Part shown: in pieces, positions 45,201 to 57,143 of the stretch
Layout: each line of letters opens with the position of its first letter
Position numbering within the stretch: position 1 is the first letter of the stretch
From: Meandrina meandrites
Taxonomy: Eukaryota > Cnidaria > Anthozoa > Scleractinia > Meandrinidae
NCBI GenBank assembly: GCA_963693305.1
Contig: OY855911.1
Coordinates: forward strand, 32,505,439-32,569,438
Length of the DNA stretch: 64,000 nucleotides
Direction: 5' to 3'
The notes under the pieces: generated by a model
What the model saw: the letters and a program-made list of their open reading frames with translations, nothing else
Database searches by the model: none
What the model was told of the DNA's origin: nothing
Position numbers and translations under genes: made by a program

Positions 45201-46582
45201 CTGTGACCCTACACAGAAATAAAATAAGTGTCTTTTAATATTGACTTCTGTCATTCTTCTAGTGGCTGCATTCTCTCTTTTTGGGCATCAACGTTTTTCT
45301 TTAATTTCATCACCCAGGAAATAATTTCTGATGATGACGATGATGAATTCAACATTCCTTTGTCGTCTTCTGTGAAGAAGACGAGGACTACACAGTAAGT
45401 GCTTTTTTAGTAAATAAGTTGTCCTTTCACTGTGCCCAAGAAGAATTTAATCAGGACAAGCCGACTCTATCTGTCTGTCTCCTTCCTCCTGTCCCCAGTT
45501 CTTCTTTGCGTGATTTGTAAAGATTAAAATTAGCTGGGATGTTGGTTACCTTTACCAAATTTAACATGCAGTTTTATTCATTTATTTAATATTAATATTC
45601 ATTAAATAATTTTTTTTTTATTAATTACCTTTAGACCCAACATCCATTTCATCAGAATTTCTTTCATTCATTTTTCCTTTCATTTGTATGTCCGGCAGTC
45701 CTTCTGTTCATTCGCTGTTCATGTGTCAATCTGTCTCTCTTTGTCCATTCTAAGTTTTTTGTTCCTTCCTTCATTTGTTTTATTAAGAATGCTTTTTCCC
45801 CTTTTCTGTCTTGCGCATTTTCATTGTCATTGGTTATGACTACTATTGCTTACATGGTAAATTTGATATTTTATTTATAGATCAACATCACAAAGGTCCA
45901 CAGGGATCAGAAGCAAAGCATCTGTTATCAGCACTCAAGATAATGATGTATGTTTTCTAAATATATGTACATCCACAATATTTTTTGTGAGTCATTTTGT
46001 ATATAATCAGGGTTTCCTAAAAACATGCTGTTTGCTGGATTGGCCTAAACCTTTTGAAATACACATTAGATAGTGTGAACATTATGATTTTGTTTTAAGT
46101 ATAGCATGTCTCAGAAGGTTGAATAGCATTATTCAATTGATGCCTGAGATGTTTTTAACTGTTTAGTAGCTTGACACCTTTACTGTTCATAAATGATAAT
46201 AAACAAATATTGTCACTAGTTGATTGGAAAAGTAGTCTTAGCTTAAAACGTTAAAAAATGGTGAAAGTAAGTGTGTGAAAACCAGGAGGTCACCTTTTAG
46301 GTTTCCTCGCCCTATTTCTGTCTTTGATTCTTAGTAACTATTCTTGTTTTGTTTTTGTGGCGAATAAACTGATGATGATGAGGATACATTTCAGATTGAT
46401 TACTAGCCAGGGGCAACAGTTGTATGTAGTTTGACTAGGATAACATCTGTTACATACATGTATAGTACATGTACAAAATGGCTGTAGTTACAGTACCAGC
46501 ACTTTATTTCTTGCAGGATGAAAGTGATGATTCAGATGATCCATTTTCCATGCAGCCAAGCAGTAAAAGAACAAGAAGATAG
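36254..46582 (+). CDS. MRE11: double-strand break repair nuclease MRE11, 18 exons
   Basis: Exons 36254-36264, 36345-36388, 36529-36629, 37555-37715, 38348-38435, 39086-39342, 40070-40261, 40561-40720, 42241-42321, 42800-42923, 43130-43239, 43591-43836, 44279-44384, 44733-44888, 45051-45097, 45318-45394, 45881-45947, 46517-46582 join in phase to 697 aa (human 708). MRE11 is the nuclease of the MRE11-RAD50-NBS1 complex. Phosphodiesterase motifs are complete: [31 protein letters not shown] and [12 protein letters not shown]50-binding helical region, a glycine-arginine repeat (exon at 44733) and an acidic SDDSDDPF tail follow. The start was chosen from a Kozak-like AAGATGG and because an 11-nt exon 1 gives the conserved lead-in to MTILVATD. 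Intron 6 uses a GC donor. Introns carry SINEs, nested MITEs and an (ATC)n run near 40434-40510. Confidence 0.96.
36940..37236 (+). mobile_element. tRNA-derived SINE copy, plus strand
   Basis: Same family as 17205-17517: a degenerate tRNA-like head (GGTTGGAGCCC B-box), then GTGTTCTCGGGCAAGACAC, then ...GGCCTGATGGGCCACTTGGC at the 3' end. Full length, in MRE11 intron 3. Confidence 0.75.
37256..37443 (-). mobile_element. tRNA-derived SINE, 3'-truncated copy
   Basis: Minus strand has a good A-box (TGGCCTAATGGTTAGTGC) and the B-box region GGTTCTAGCTC, followed by GTGTTCTTAAGCAAGACAC. It lacks the 3' half. It faces the copy at 36940-37236, forming an inverted pair of SINEs within MRE11 intron 3. 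Confidence 0.75.
37905..38014 (-). mobile_element. tRNA-like head of a second SINE family
   Basis: The minus strand at 37931-38013 resembles a tRNA: GTAGCTCAGTGGTTTAAGAG (D-arm and A-box) and GTGGGTTCGAATCCCA (T-arm and B-box), ending in a T-run. The acceptor stem pairs only partly and the anticodon stem does not pair, so a tRNA-derived repeat is more likely than a tRNA gene. It sits in MRE11 intron 4. Confidence 0.6.
40745..40917 (-). mobile_element. degraded tRNA-derived SINE copy
   Basis: CCAGGGCCCAGACCTGGACC and CTCCTGGATGAGATGCTA match the family at 17205-17517 with many changes. MRE11 intron 8, directly left of the TTAA elements. Confidence 0.5.
40932..41992. mobile_element. TTAA-flanked palindromic MITE, host of a nested element
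   Basis: TTAA (40928-40931) is followed by GGAGGCTCACAATGG and the right end CCATTGTGAGCATCC precedes TTAA (41993-41996). Without the nested element it is about 660 bp and almost wholly palindromic: arms of about 310 bp meet near 41256 (AAATTTCCGAAAATTT). In MRE11 intron 8. No coding potential. Confidence 0.85.
41559..41952. mobile_element. nested TTAA-flanked MITE
   Basis: TTAA (41555-41558) then AGGAGCTCTGTCACGG; the right end CCGTGACAGAGCCCCT is followed by TTAA (41953-41956). It is 394 bp, inserted in the right arm of the palindromic element. A perfect inner hairpin lies at 41751-41787 (ACAACTTGAAAAGTTTA arms). Confidence 0.85.
42603..42726. mobile_element. foldback MITE, TGTGGTTCAA arms
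   Basis: TGTGGTTCAATTTTATCCTT and the right arm ending AAACTGAACCACA are inverted repeats, together with CAAATTTTATTTTCC and GGAAAATAAAATTTG. Related to 10451-10607 and the fragment at 17296-17373. MRE11 intron 9. Confidence 0.75.
43925..44012 (-). mobile_element. 3' fragment of the tRNA-derived SINE
   Basis: GGTGGCCCATCAGGCTGGAT, TCTTATCCCAGC and AGAAGTATTTTTACTC match the SINE 3' half, minus orientation. MRE11 intron 12. Confidence 0.6.
44430..44559 (-). mobile_element. hAT-like MITE fragment
   Basis: Read on the minus strand it starts AGGGTTCATACTC and contains repeated CCATGGAATTTC/CATGACTTTCCATGG words. It shares the AGGGTTCATAC terminus with 17842. MRE11 intron 13. Boundaries are approximate. 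Confidence 0.4.
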
Positions 46583-48345
46583 CAACACTCCGATGAGTTC
46601 TATGTAATCTTAAGAGATCTTCAAGTTGTGTTGACCATTTTCACAATGAAAAGATTTGAGAGTAAAACTTTGAGCCTTGCTAAGACACTGAATAAGGATG
46701 TCTGTTACACCATCAACACAAGCCAAACTGGACTATTAATAACATCTATGTGAGAGATTGAGACTTTAAAAATTAATTCTACATCATTTATAGTCTTGTT
46801 GGAAAACCGGAAGCAGCTGAGGTTTACAGAGCCTTCAAAAAAATTATTATTTCAAGGATCGGTGAATAGGGTAGAGTGTTCCAGGAGTGATTGACAGGTG
46901 GTAGAAAACCCCAGTCATCAGGGGCACTTTATTTCAGTGATCTTGGTCATGCAATCTATGTAAATTCACAAAGATAGTCTTGGGCATTACTAGAGCAAAC
47001 CTGTAAGTGTAGATAGTGGTCAGTGAGTGAAATGCCCCTTCTCTTTTCTGCTCCACTCTTTTGATGAGCTTGTTCACTTACTTGTTGACTGATAAAATTG
47101 TAGTAGAGGTTTCCTAGACTTTTCATAGACTTATAATTTCCAATCTTATAATTGCAAAAAAAAAAAACTGTGAGGGAATGGAAGGTGTGTTAAGGAGGTG
47201 GGTGGGTGGGGCTCGCAGGGAAGGAGAAATATAGCCCCCACCCCTTGTGCTAATTTCCAGTTCCCTCATTTTTTTGTGTACATTACTTTTTCACGTTGAG
47301 AAAATAGAAAGGCTGTAAACAGACTAAAAGCTAATTGTTGTCAGCACTTTTTGCTGTCATTATGAAAGAGTTAAATTGTTTAGCAGTACAGTGGAACAGT
47401 CAATTTAGTTCCCGTAAACTGAAAAACACAACAACCAGTTGAGGCTGTAATTATTAGAATTTTATATTTTTTATACATTTCGAGTTTCTATTTTGTAAAA
47501 GTTTGTAGAAAAAAAATAATGAAATAGAAATGCAACAAAAGAGATTGAAATATTTTGTATATTTGTACTAATTAGTTTTATATGTTGAAGGTTAACCTTA
47601 GAGTGTCTGTGAAATGCGTTTGATAATGTTAAGCATTATTATTCCACCATTGCGCCATTGTACCATGATGCTAGGTCACGAGAACATGCAAAATATGACA
47701 TGTTATTATACTGTAGAACAGGGCAAAAATACAGATGCAAAGCGGAGCAACAAAATGGCCGCAATAAACGACCCAAACTTTGACTAACAATGGTGGAATA
47801 ATAATAAATCCCTTATTCAATGGTTTAACATATTATAATGTGTGGACAGTTTGCTCGCAAAATATCTGTGCATATTATATTGTTAAACCATCAAATAAGG
47901 TGTATTTATAATTCTGTTGTATATTTATAGGTATTGCTGTAAAAGTAAGAACGTAGTCTCAAAATACCCCCAAAATATTTTAAGCTTTCTTGGTTGAGAA
48001 CATTATTAGAAGTTACTGTTTATTAACCGCGCGGCCATGGGCCGAGCGCGGTTCTTGCTCTGCACGGGATTTATTTTTCGTTTTTTTGTCGGTGACCAGA
48101 CCCAAACCTCCGCTTGGCCAAATCACGATTGGGACTGAATCACGCAACCTGGGATGCTTATTCGCCAAAAGCTGTTCCGGGAACAATGATGTACGGGAAA
48201 TGTTACGGATAATGTTTTCTTTGTTGTGAATAATATATATTTTTCTTTGGTTTTTTTCGAAGCGTTGGGTAAACAAAATGGGAAAGGAGTCTAAAATGAA
48301 TTACAGTATTAAAACTTTAAAAATTACAAAGTTTAAAATTGAATA
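46583..48345. other. MRE11 3' UTR and intergenic region
   Basis: No gene is supported. The first several hundred bases should be the MRE11 3' UTR; no canonical AATAAA was found there. Two inverted repeats follow at 47635-47901, then sequence abutting the 3' end of the LINE. Confidence 0.5.
47635..47901. repeat. two adjacent inverted repeats
   Basis: ATTATTATTCCACCATTG (47635) pairs with CAATGGTGGAATAATAAT (ending 47806). Immediately after, CTTATTCAATGGTTTAACA pairs with TGTTAAACCATCAAATAAG (ending about 47900). Likely one or two MITEs. Confidence 0.7.
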
Positions 48346-50287
48346 TTAAGAATTTACATTATTAACATTTAAAATATGTTTGATCAAGTGTCCCTTAAAA
48401 GCTTTCACAGAAGTTAAACTTCTCAAATCATCACTCAGTTCATTCCAGATTTTTGCTCCGCGATATGCAAATGATCTTTGTCCGGTAGCCAGCCGGCAAC
48501 GTGGAATGTTTAAGTCATTGCTCTGTCTGGTGTTTCTTGTAGCAATTTGAGATTGGAAAATGAATTTATCAATCAAGTAGTCTGGAACAAGATTATGAAT
48601 ACATTTGAAAGTCATCACAGCGTCATTTATATAGAGTCTATCGCTGACCTGCAGCCAATTCAAGGATTTGATGCCTTGTGAGATATGGTCGTACTTCCGG
48701 AGACCCAATACAATACGTGCAGCAAAATTTTGCACCAACTGTTATTTCTCGATGTTAGACTTGCTTGTGTTCGACCAGACTGTAGAACAGTAGAACAGCT
48801 TACTGAAAATAAAAGAATCCATAAGTAGAAGCAGTGTCTTCTTATCCAATAAATGCTTTATCCTGTTTATTTCTATCAGTTTGTGCATGCAGTTAGAAGC
48901 TGTTTTTGTGACGTGATCGCTGTAAGTTAAAGATTGATCAAGATAAAGACCAAGGTCTTTGGCGACAATAACGGGATTGATTTCTTTTCCAAGCATTAAA
49001 ACAGGTACTGCAGGCAGTTGGCGGAGAAGTTGCGGCACGCCAATAAACAGGACTTTGGTTTTGTCCGGGTTAATCAGAAGAGAATTTTTGCAGCACCAGA
49101 CACAGATACTTTTTAGATCCTCATTCAAATTGTCGATTGCAGTAGTTATATTAGTTGATGGAAAAGACAAATAGAGTTTGTTATCGTCCACATAGCAGGC
49201 AGATTTGCAGTGTAGAGGGACAGACAACAGGTCATTTACATAAATAGTGAACAAAACTGGTCCCAGAATTGATCCCTGAGGGACACCATATTTCAACGGA
49301 AGTAGGTCAGAAACAGTGTCATGGATGCGAACCCGTTGGCAGCGGCCCGTAAGATAGCTGTGAAACCAGTCCAAGCTTGGAGAAGACACCAAGTGCTTGC
49401 AGTTTCTGCAATAGAACGGTATGTGAAATGCTATCGAAGGCCTTTGACATGTCCAGTAACACTACAACAGACACTTTTTTGCTATCCATTGCCAGCAACA
49501 GGTCATCTGTAACCCACAGAAGGGCAGTTTCCGTAGAGTGGAGTTTACGGTTGCCACTCTGGCTTTTAGCCAACTTCTTCTTTTTAGTTAGGTAATCCAC
49601 AAGCTGTCGGTGAGCGAGACGTTCAGATACTTTCGATAATATGGGTAAAAGAGAGATTGGACGATTATTACATGGATCTTCAAAGTCACCTGACGTTAGG
49701 ACCGGAGTTACTTCAGCAATTTTCCATTGCCTTGCAAAGGTCCTGGTGTTGAATGACTTGTTCATGATACAAGTTATTGCTGGAAGAGTGGCTGACAAAC
49801 TATCCTTGAGCACTCGTGCAGTGATTTTGTCATGACCAGGTGCTTTATTGGAGGAAAAGCCCTTAATAACACACTCAACATCTTTCTCTATCACAGAGTG
49901 GAATTGAAATAAGTCTGACATCTCATCAGGCATTGTCACCACAGTTGACATAGTAGGATCGATATGAAAGTTATGTTCACGAACAAGGTCATTAACTTTC
50001 TGGGCAGCTGAGCTACCAACAGATGTAAAATATTCGTTAAATCTGTTAGCCAAGGAAACCGGGTTGTCAGGTATGCGAGGACGGGTTTTGCTCTTCTTTG
50101 GCAGACAGTTGTTAATGGTCTTCCAAATTGCATTGGTATTTCCTTTACTTTGTAGTAGCTGGGTTCTCACATGAACTTTTTCCGCAATTCTAAGTTCACG
50201 TTTGACTTCCTGTCTAAAGAAGCGATATGCATTCCATGCATGTTTATTTCGCCAGAAGCGACGGTCGTTGCAGTCAAAACAGCTCAA
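48346..50287 (-). pseudogene. LINE reverse transcriptase, frameshifted and with a stop
   Basis: Three consecutive minus-strand blocks belong to one 5'-truncated non-LTR retrotransposon. 49319-50287 has the linker and RT start (APGHDKITARVLKD, NRPISLLPILSK, LLDMSKAFDSISH). 48742-49392 continues with WFHSYLTGR, YGVPQGSILGPVLFTIYVND and the catalytic box as YVDD. 48346-48738 is the C-terminal region (GQRSFAYRGAKIWNELSDDL). A frameshift separates the first two near 49380 and an in-frame TAA at about 48739-48741 separates the last two. Endonuclease is absent. Decayed, non-functional copy; a different family from that at 21160-23382. Confidence 0.9.
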
Positions 50288-51059
50288 GCGTTTCTATCGA
50301 GAGTGATTAATGAATTTATTTATGAAAATTTGATTTCATTGTTCGCTTCAATATTCCATTCAAAAGGCGGCTCAATTTAAATCACGAATGTTAAATAGTT
50401 TGTTATCTTGCTTCACGCGACGGGCACGTGGGAATTTGGCCAAAATTTGCATAATTTAGACTGCAGCAAGTCAACCGTCAATTGTCACGCACACTGTTTC
50501 TTCATCATTTTGTTCGCATTGTGGGTTTTTTTGCAAGTTTATATCGACAGAAGCGACGGTCATTAATTTATTTGCACTTCTGCGAGTATTTCTTGTGGGT
50601 TTAGGCAATTGAAAAGAAATTCTTTAGCTGTTTCATCGAAGCAAGTTCAAAGATTTAAAGCTAAAGGGAAATAAAATATTTGCTTAAGTAAACAATTGAG
50701 CGTGCCCAAACGTGCAGGGGTTACGTCATTACAAGGGAAAAACCTCCAAGCTAAAGATAGCCGAGGATAACGTAAACCTCGGATTGTGATACTCACGTGA
50801 CTACTTAGCTAGTCCTTTACTCAAAATGCAAACAGATTAAATTTTACCGTGACTGTTGAGAAAGAAAGCTGTTAATTAGCAAAAAATAAAAGCGCGGTTT
50901 TAAGTTGCTAGCAAGTTCTTGTTTCAGTTTTGACAGAAAGATTATTCACTCACATTAGAGACATAAATCAGAGTTGGTTCCAAAAAGAAAATGCTAATAA
51001 GGAGAAAATGAATAAAATAGAGAATTCATCAATGTTGTGCTAAGCTGTCAATATTCTTA

Positions 51060-51480
51060 TTGATGTAAAGAAATTTGAAAAAAACTCTTTTAAGTGTCAA
51101 AAAACTTGAATTTGACAGACGTTTCGGGCTTAGCCCTTCTTCAGTGTTGTAGTTGAAATGCCAATGTTTAAAACGCGAGTTGCGCCATACAAAATCTAAC
51201 GGCTCACGCGCGCTCATCACAGTCGATTAATTGCAAATTGAAATTGAGATAAAAACACACAGCGCATGTTATTAATACGCGCAGGATCAGTCAAGTCTGA
51301 GAGAGCCGATCTCGAAAATCAGTCTCATTTCCTGCTGTTTCCGGCTAGTGTTGCTGCCGTTGCACTGTTTCAGACCACAAATAGTGATGTCGTCCAGTGA
51401 GTGCGAGGCTGAGTTGAAATGTTCAGCAACTGGGAAGCCAGGAGAATGGTTGCGGATACTTCACAAGTCCTCACTGAAGT
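51060..51480 (-). pseudogene. Penelope-like element remnant (GIY-YIG end)
   Basis: On the minus strand 51285-51480 reads GFPVAEHFNSASHSLDDITI then RKQQEMRLIFEIGSLR before a stop. This matches the C-terminal side of the GIY-YIG endonuclease of Penelope-like retroelements (EHFN...HSLDD...LIF.LG.L). Downstream at 51110-51165 is the EEGLSPKRLS stretch often seen after such elements. The rest of the element is missing and stops interrupt the piece. Confidence 0.65.
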
Positions 51481-51851
51481 GTTCCCGGAGGCGTCTCCCA
51501 GTTTCTTACTGATGTGTTTGACAAGGATAAATTATGAAAAAAAAAAGAATAACACAAACAATACAAAGCAATACCTTTTGTGTTTAATTTTCTTGAGAAG
51601 TTACTTTGAGCCTAAATGTAGGTGGCTTATCTACAATATTTTTAATACAAACTAAACTATTTGAAGTTTAAATTTTTAACAATTTTACTCCGCAAAATCA
51701 GGCCAAATCACATTAAACTTAATTGCTACTTTAAACAACTAATGCCTAAAGTAAATACATATCAACAGTTTTTGACGTTTTACAATTGATGCCGCCATTT
51801 CAACGTCTTTGGCTAAAATACTTTGTAAATGTAAATAACTACTGCATCTTA

Positions 51852-51857
51852 TTTATT
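51852..51857 (-). terminator. candidate FSTL1 polyadenylation signal
   Basis: AATAAA on the minus strand about 95 bases after the FSTL1 stop codon, the first canonical signal downstream. Confidence 0.5.
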
Positions 51858-51952
51858 TTTACAAAATTATGCCTGACAGCTTTTTTGTAAACAATGTTTT
51901 CTGCAGTGGAAGGACACTTCGCATTTGACCTTCTCTTTGAAAACATGTCTGT

Positions 51953-54900
51953 TCAGTTTCCACCGTGACCAGTCTCCCTCAAGCCATGCTTGCCATGTTT
52001 CTTGTGTCTGTGATGATGCCGTGGTTTGTGCAGAGGAAGGACTCTCTTATGGTGGAGATGATTTCTTTCTTTGTGTTCCTGTTCAATAATTTCTCTTGTA
52101 AGTTGCTCCTTGGCTTCAGGTTCATTTACAATAAACTTGGGCTTCTCCTCTGTTTCATCCTCACCTGTCTCTGCAGCTGGTTGGTTTGAATCGCTCCCTG
52201 TGAAAAAGAAGAAAATTCACCATAACTTGCAAGAAACTTCTCCTATGCTGCCATTGTTTGTGCTCACAAACCAATGCTTGCTCCCCACATTGCATGACAA
52301 GCCCAGTCAATGACTGCCAAGGAGACTACAAGGAGCTTAAGAACCTTGATATGTTACAACTAAGTCACAGAAAAATGATATAGAATATTGAAAAAAATAA
52401 AATGAGAACAAACCAGCCTGCCTGGGAGTTAACAATAAAGCCTCTGAATCTAAGTATGATTTTGGGTCTTTGTTTGTATAGGTGAGGTTATACATTCACG
52501 TATACAATTCTCCTTGTACAGTCAACTCTCGCCTTGCAGACACCCCGCTATTACATGTATGGACACTCGCTATTACAGACAAAATTCAGATTCCTGGCTA
52601 AAGAGGTTTGACTGGAAACGACTCCCGCTCTTACAGACTCTAGCTAATATGGACACTAAATGAAGTCCCAAGCATGCCCGTTAAAACGAGAGTTGACTGT
52701 ATATGTTGAGTTTCAACAAACAAAATGGTTTATTTACTTACCATCACATTTCAATGCAGTACACACCCAATGGCCACTGGCACAGATACTAAGGGAAAAC
52801 GTCAACACCATGTGTTAAAAAACCTTAATTTATTTGGTTATATAAAGATTGCAGCATGACCAGCATATCGTTATGCTCTTAAATAATTCATTAGCCTTAT
52901 TTCTATAACTTTTGCTAGCCTAGCTAGGCTTAAAACTTCATTTAACCAATCCACTGTGTAAACCATAAGTCCTACCAGCTGTTGCAGTCTGTTGGAAGCT
53001 CTGTGCCATCAGGGTAAATCTCGCCATCCAGCTCACAACCTGAATCAGAATAACCAACCATATCTCGGTACAATGCATTTGATCAAGTGCTGCATGGGCG
53101 AATTCAGTGTCAGAGCTTTATTCTCTACAGTAATCAGTTTTTTTTTTCGTGACCTGGAATGGTTTTATTTTTACTACCTAAAATGAAAAAAAGCCCGATA
53201 AATAAAAACAAAGTATGATTTTCCCTCATGATTTTGAAAAAGAAAATTGGAGAATGAGGCAAACCACTACCACAATGTTACCAAAAAGTTCAAAAAGCTC
53301 AGACCGTTGTACATGGTTCAGCTATTGGTCTCGATTGTCTTGCATATAAGAACCAAAATCTAACACTGTTGGAAGTACCAGGTGTCTGTCGGATGTGATG
53401 CAAGAGCCATCAACTTTAGAATAAAAAGTGAGAATCATGCAGCATCACTGTATATTTACCTTTCTTGGGTGGCTTGAATTCTGTAAAAGAAACACATCAT
53501 ATCAGCGATACTGCCTAACGTAGCTTTGCAAGCACTGACAGTCAGATGTTCTGATTGACATATAAGTTAAAGTAAGTGTGAAGTCTGAATTTGGGCCTTG
53601 TGGCCCATCAGGCTGGCGCTAATCTCTGTTTTACATAGCATGAAGCAGCTAGCACTTTCTACTCCCCCTGGATGGGATGCTAGTCCCACTGGGGTAACCG
53701 GGTTACCCCCAGCAGTAAATTTGCCGGTACCCATTTATACACCTGGGTGAAGAGAGGTGCTGTGAAAGTAAGGTGTCTTGCCCAAGAACACAACACAATG
53801 GCCTGAGCCATGGCTGAAACCGGGACCTCTGGATCCAGAGTCCAGTTCACTAATCATGGGTGAATAGAGGCACTGTAATCTAGAGTAAAATGTCTTGCCC
53901 ATGAACACAACAGATTGACCCTGCCCAGGGTTGAACAAAGACAGCTCAATCCAGAATCCAGCATATTAACCATTGACGTGTAAGCTAACTCACCTGGATC
54001 TAAAGATTTCATGAACTCTCTAATATTCAGTTCCCAGTCAGAGTCCTCATCACTTATTGAAAGCAGCGCATCAGCACAAAGGCTTTGTAGCACAGGATTG
54101 ATGTACTCATCAGAGCTTACAACCTGCAATTTAAACACAAGAAGTTATTTGCTTGCCTTTTTTTGCTCAATATACTATTCAGGCAAGGATTCATCATCTT
54201 GAACCCCTCAGGCCAAAAAACCCAAGGTCTATCCATCATCAGCTTGAAAGCTGACAGTATGTGAAGAGGCTGAGGAATGTGGCTTCTAAGGCTCCAAGCT
54301 GTCCCTACATTGCATTAATAAAATTTATGTTCATGGTTATCTACCATTAATAGATTTTACAGGCTTAAGGTGGGGGTAATTCACCAATACCTAATTGTTT
54401 AGATTTCGAAAACAAAATAGCTGTCACCTAATATAAATGAAACCAGATGAAAGGGGTTGTTACAAAGTGCGAGCATGCAAGTTATTCCAGTTAGCCTATA
54501 GAGCACTTTGGTTAGCTTTCGTGGCACTCCGGTTATCCTCAATAGCACTTCGGTTAGCCTACAGTTAGCTTAGGGAGCTCGCGGTTAGCCTTTCTATTGG
54601 GGTTAGGGATTTCTACCTCTCATGCCTCGCTACCTTGCCATGCATTTTTGTAAGACTTGATGACAGAGGACTGTATTTTCAACCAAAACCAAACGTTACT
54701 GTGTGAACATGGTTGCCATCCAAGTGAGGTCCACACACTTTCATGTTATGTAGCAATAGTCATCTGTGGCAAACATGTAGGCATGCAATGCATACTCATA
54801 TGAAAAGAAAATATAAAACAGAGTCAACTTGAATTAAGTCAGGACTAGTCACCCTGGCAGCAAAGTATATGTGTGCTATAGTTTAGCTAATTTTAAACTG

Positions 54901-57085
54901 TAGTGTAGTGGTCCAACTGTTTTGAAGTTAATCAATTGAGCATGAAATGAAAGAAAATAGCAATTAAATCAAGGATGCCTACCTCAGCTATTGACTGATT
55001 TGCCCCAACAAACTCTCGGAACTCTGTTGCATCAAGTTTGCCGTCACTGTTTTCATCCACCTTGTCAAAGTAAAACTGTACAAGGCTTCTGTAACCATCT
55101 ACTGCTTGTGGTGACTTGTTCTGGTTCTTTAACCATCCAATCAAATGGTTACGTATTTCATCACGATCATGTTCGTAGCAAACAACTTAAATGATAAAAG
55201 GATATTTCTGGTCAGTTACTTGATCTAGCTGACAGAGCTTGACCAAGACCTTGAAATATGAATCCTGGGGCTAAACCATGAACACTTGCGCTCATACATT
55301 ATTTTATACACTTACAGTAATTGGGTGAAAAGAGACACAGGAGCTGTAAAGTGGTTTGCCCAAGAACATAACACAATAGCCCCCGCCAGGGTTCGAACCT
55401 GGACCATGTGATCCTAAACCCAGCACAGGCCACTGTATCGTCCAATATAGAACTAGCTATAACATGCCCATCATCAGCATGATGATTGTTGTCAGTGTCA
55501 TCATCATCATTATCAGCGTCGTCATCATTATCACCTCCAGTCCTCATCAATCAACCAATTGACAAATTTATTAAATATTAACCCGCTTAAGAAATCACGA
55601 CATTCGTGATTTGACATTCCCCAAATCACACTACTCTTTTGGTCAGTGCCAACAATATGAACTCTGGCCAAGTCCAATTTTTTTAGCATAAACCTGCCTG
55701 GGGGTAACCCTGTGATGGACTAGCATCCCATCCAGGGGTGAGTAGAAATACTCCTAGTCACTTCATGCTACGGAAACCGGGATAAGCTCCGGCCTGATGG
55801 ACCCCTAGGCTCTTATGCAGACTTTCACTGCCTTGAAGGCTGTGAATAGCAGACTTTCACATCAAAACTTGGCCAGAGTCGGTATAGTATTCTTGGTGCT
55901 GACTTAAGACAATGAAATTGACTTGACAAGATTGCTCAAAGCACAAATGCGAACTTCAACCTACCAGGCTTAGACTGGTTAACCTTTGCAGTTGGAGGAG
56001 GTTGAGTTGGTTGTCCTTTGCATTCCCCATTGTACTTGATGGAAATCTTCTTTCCCTCTGAACAGGAAGTTCTGTGTAACTCGCAGTGGTTTGGAAACGT
56101 GATACCATTTGACCCACAGACTGGTTTTTCATGATTAGGGCATGACTCTTTGCACACACAGGCTGCCTTATTGTCTACAACAACACACTCTTGGCCAGCA
56201 TGACATAGCACATTGATGCATGGATCTAAAAACGCAAATAAAATCACAGCGACATGTATCATGCTAAGCCACGACTTTATTAGCATTTCTGTCTTGGGAC
56301 ACCAGCTTATGTTTGAGAGTTTATTTGCTGGGTTTAATAATATCAAAAAAAGTTTGAAAGAACGCTATCAGTGTTTAACTGTTAACAACCCAGTGACTGG
56401 TACTTCTGATTGGTTCACAGACACTGTTGGTTGTTGACCAGACAATATGTATTGAGTGTACAGTTGAATCCCGATAACTTGAACCCTCAATAACTCGAAC
56501 CTTTTTCAATTCCCCTCCAGGTCATTTTGTCACTAATTTTACCCTTGATAACTCAACCCAACAACAACTCGAACCTTTTTCAATTTCCCTTGAAGGTTCA
56601 AGTTTTTGGGATTCCACTGTAGTTTTTGTCCCACTGATTTGATGGAGGGTGCACTTCTTGGAATTTTTGGTAGGTTTGACCCCCTCCCCCCACTCTCCCC
56701 CCACCACACATCTCTTTTGAAATTCTAATTTAACTTTGTACTTTACTGTAGAAATTTAGGCTTTTGAGACCGACTACCCACCCCCACCCCCTTCAGAAGT
56801 TTCATTACCTTCTGTGGGGAGAGTTAATGGATATTTTTTTAAAAATATTACCTGTCCAACAGCTAACATAGTGTAATAACAAAAAGACATAAACTTTGAA
56901 GATACCTTCATTTTCTGTGTCAAGTGATTCATATTTATCAGCAAAATGCTACAAAGACAGAGATAACCAGACAAAAGTTACTGGCATTAAAATGCCTTCC
57001 TCAGGCATAACTTGGCAACAGATCAATAGATCAGTTGTATTTAAACAGACGAATTTTAATTACTTTAACTGATAATCTTTCTAAC

Positions 57086-57143
<58 letters not shown>

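Larger units (their letters stand above)
50288..51952. other. intergenic region with retroelement debris
   Basis: Between the LINE and the FSTL1 stop codon. It holds the Penelope-like remnant and, at its right end, the FSTL1 3' UTR. No independent gene is seen. Confidence 0.5.
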
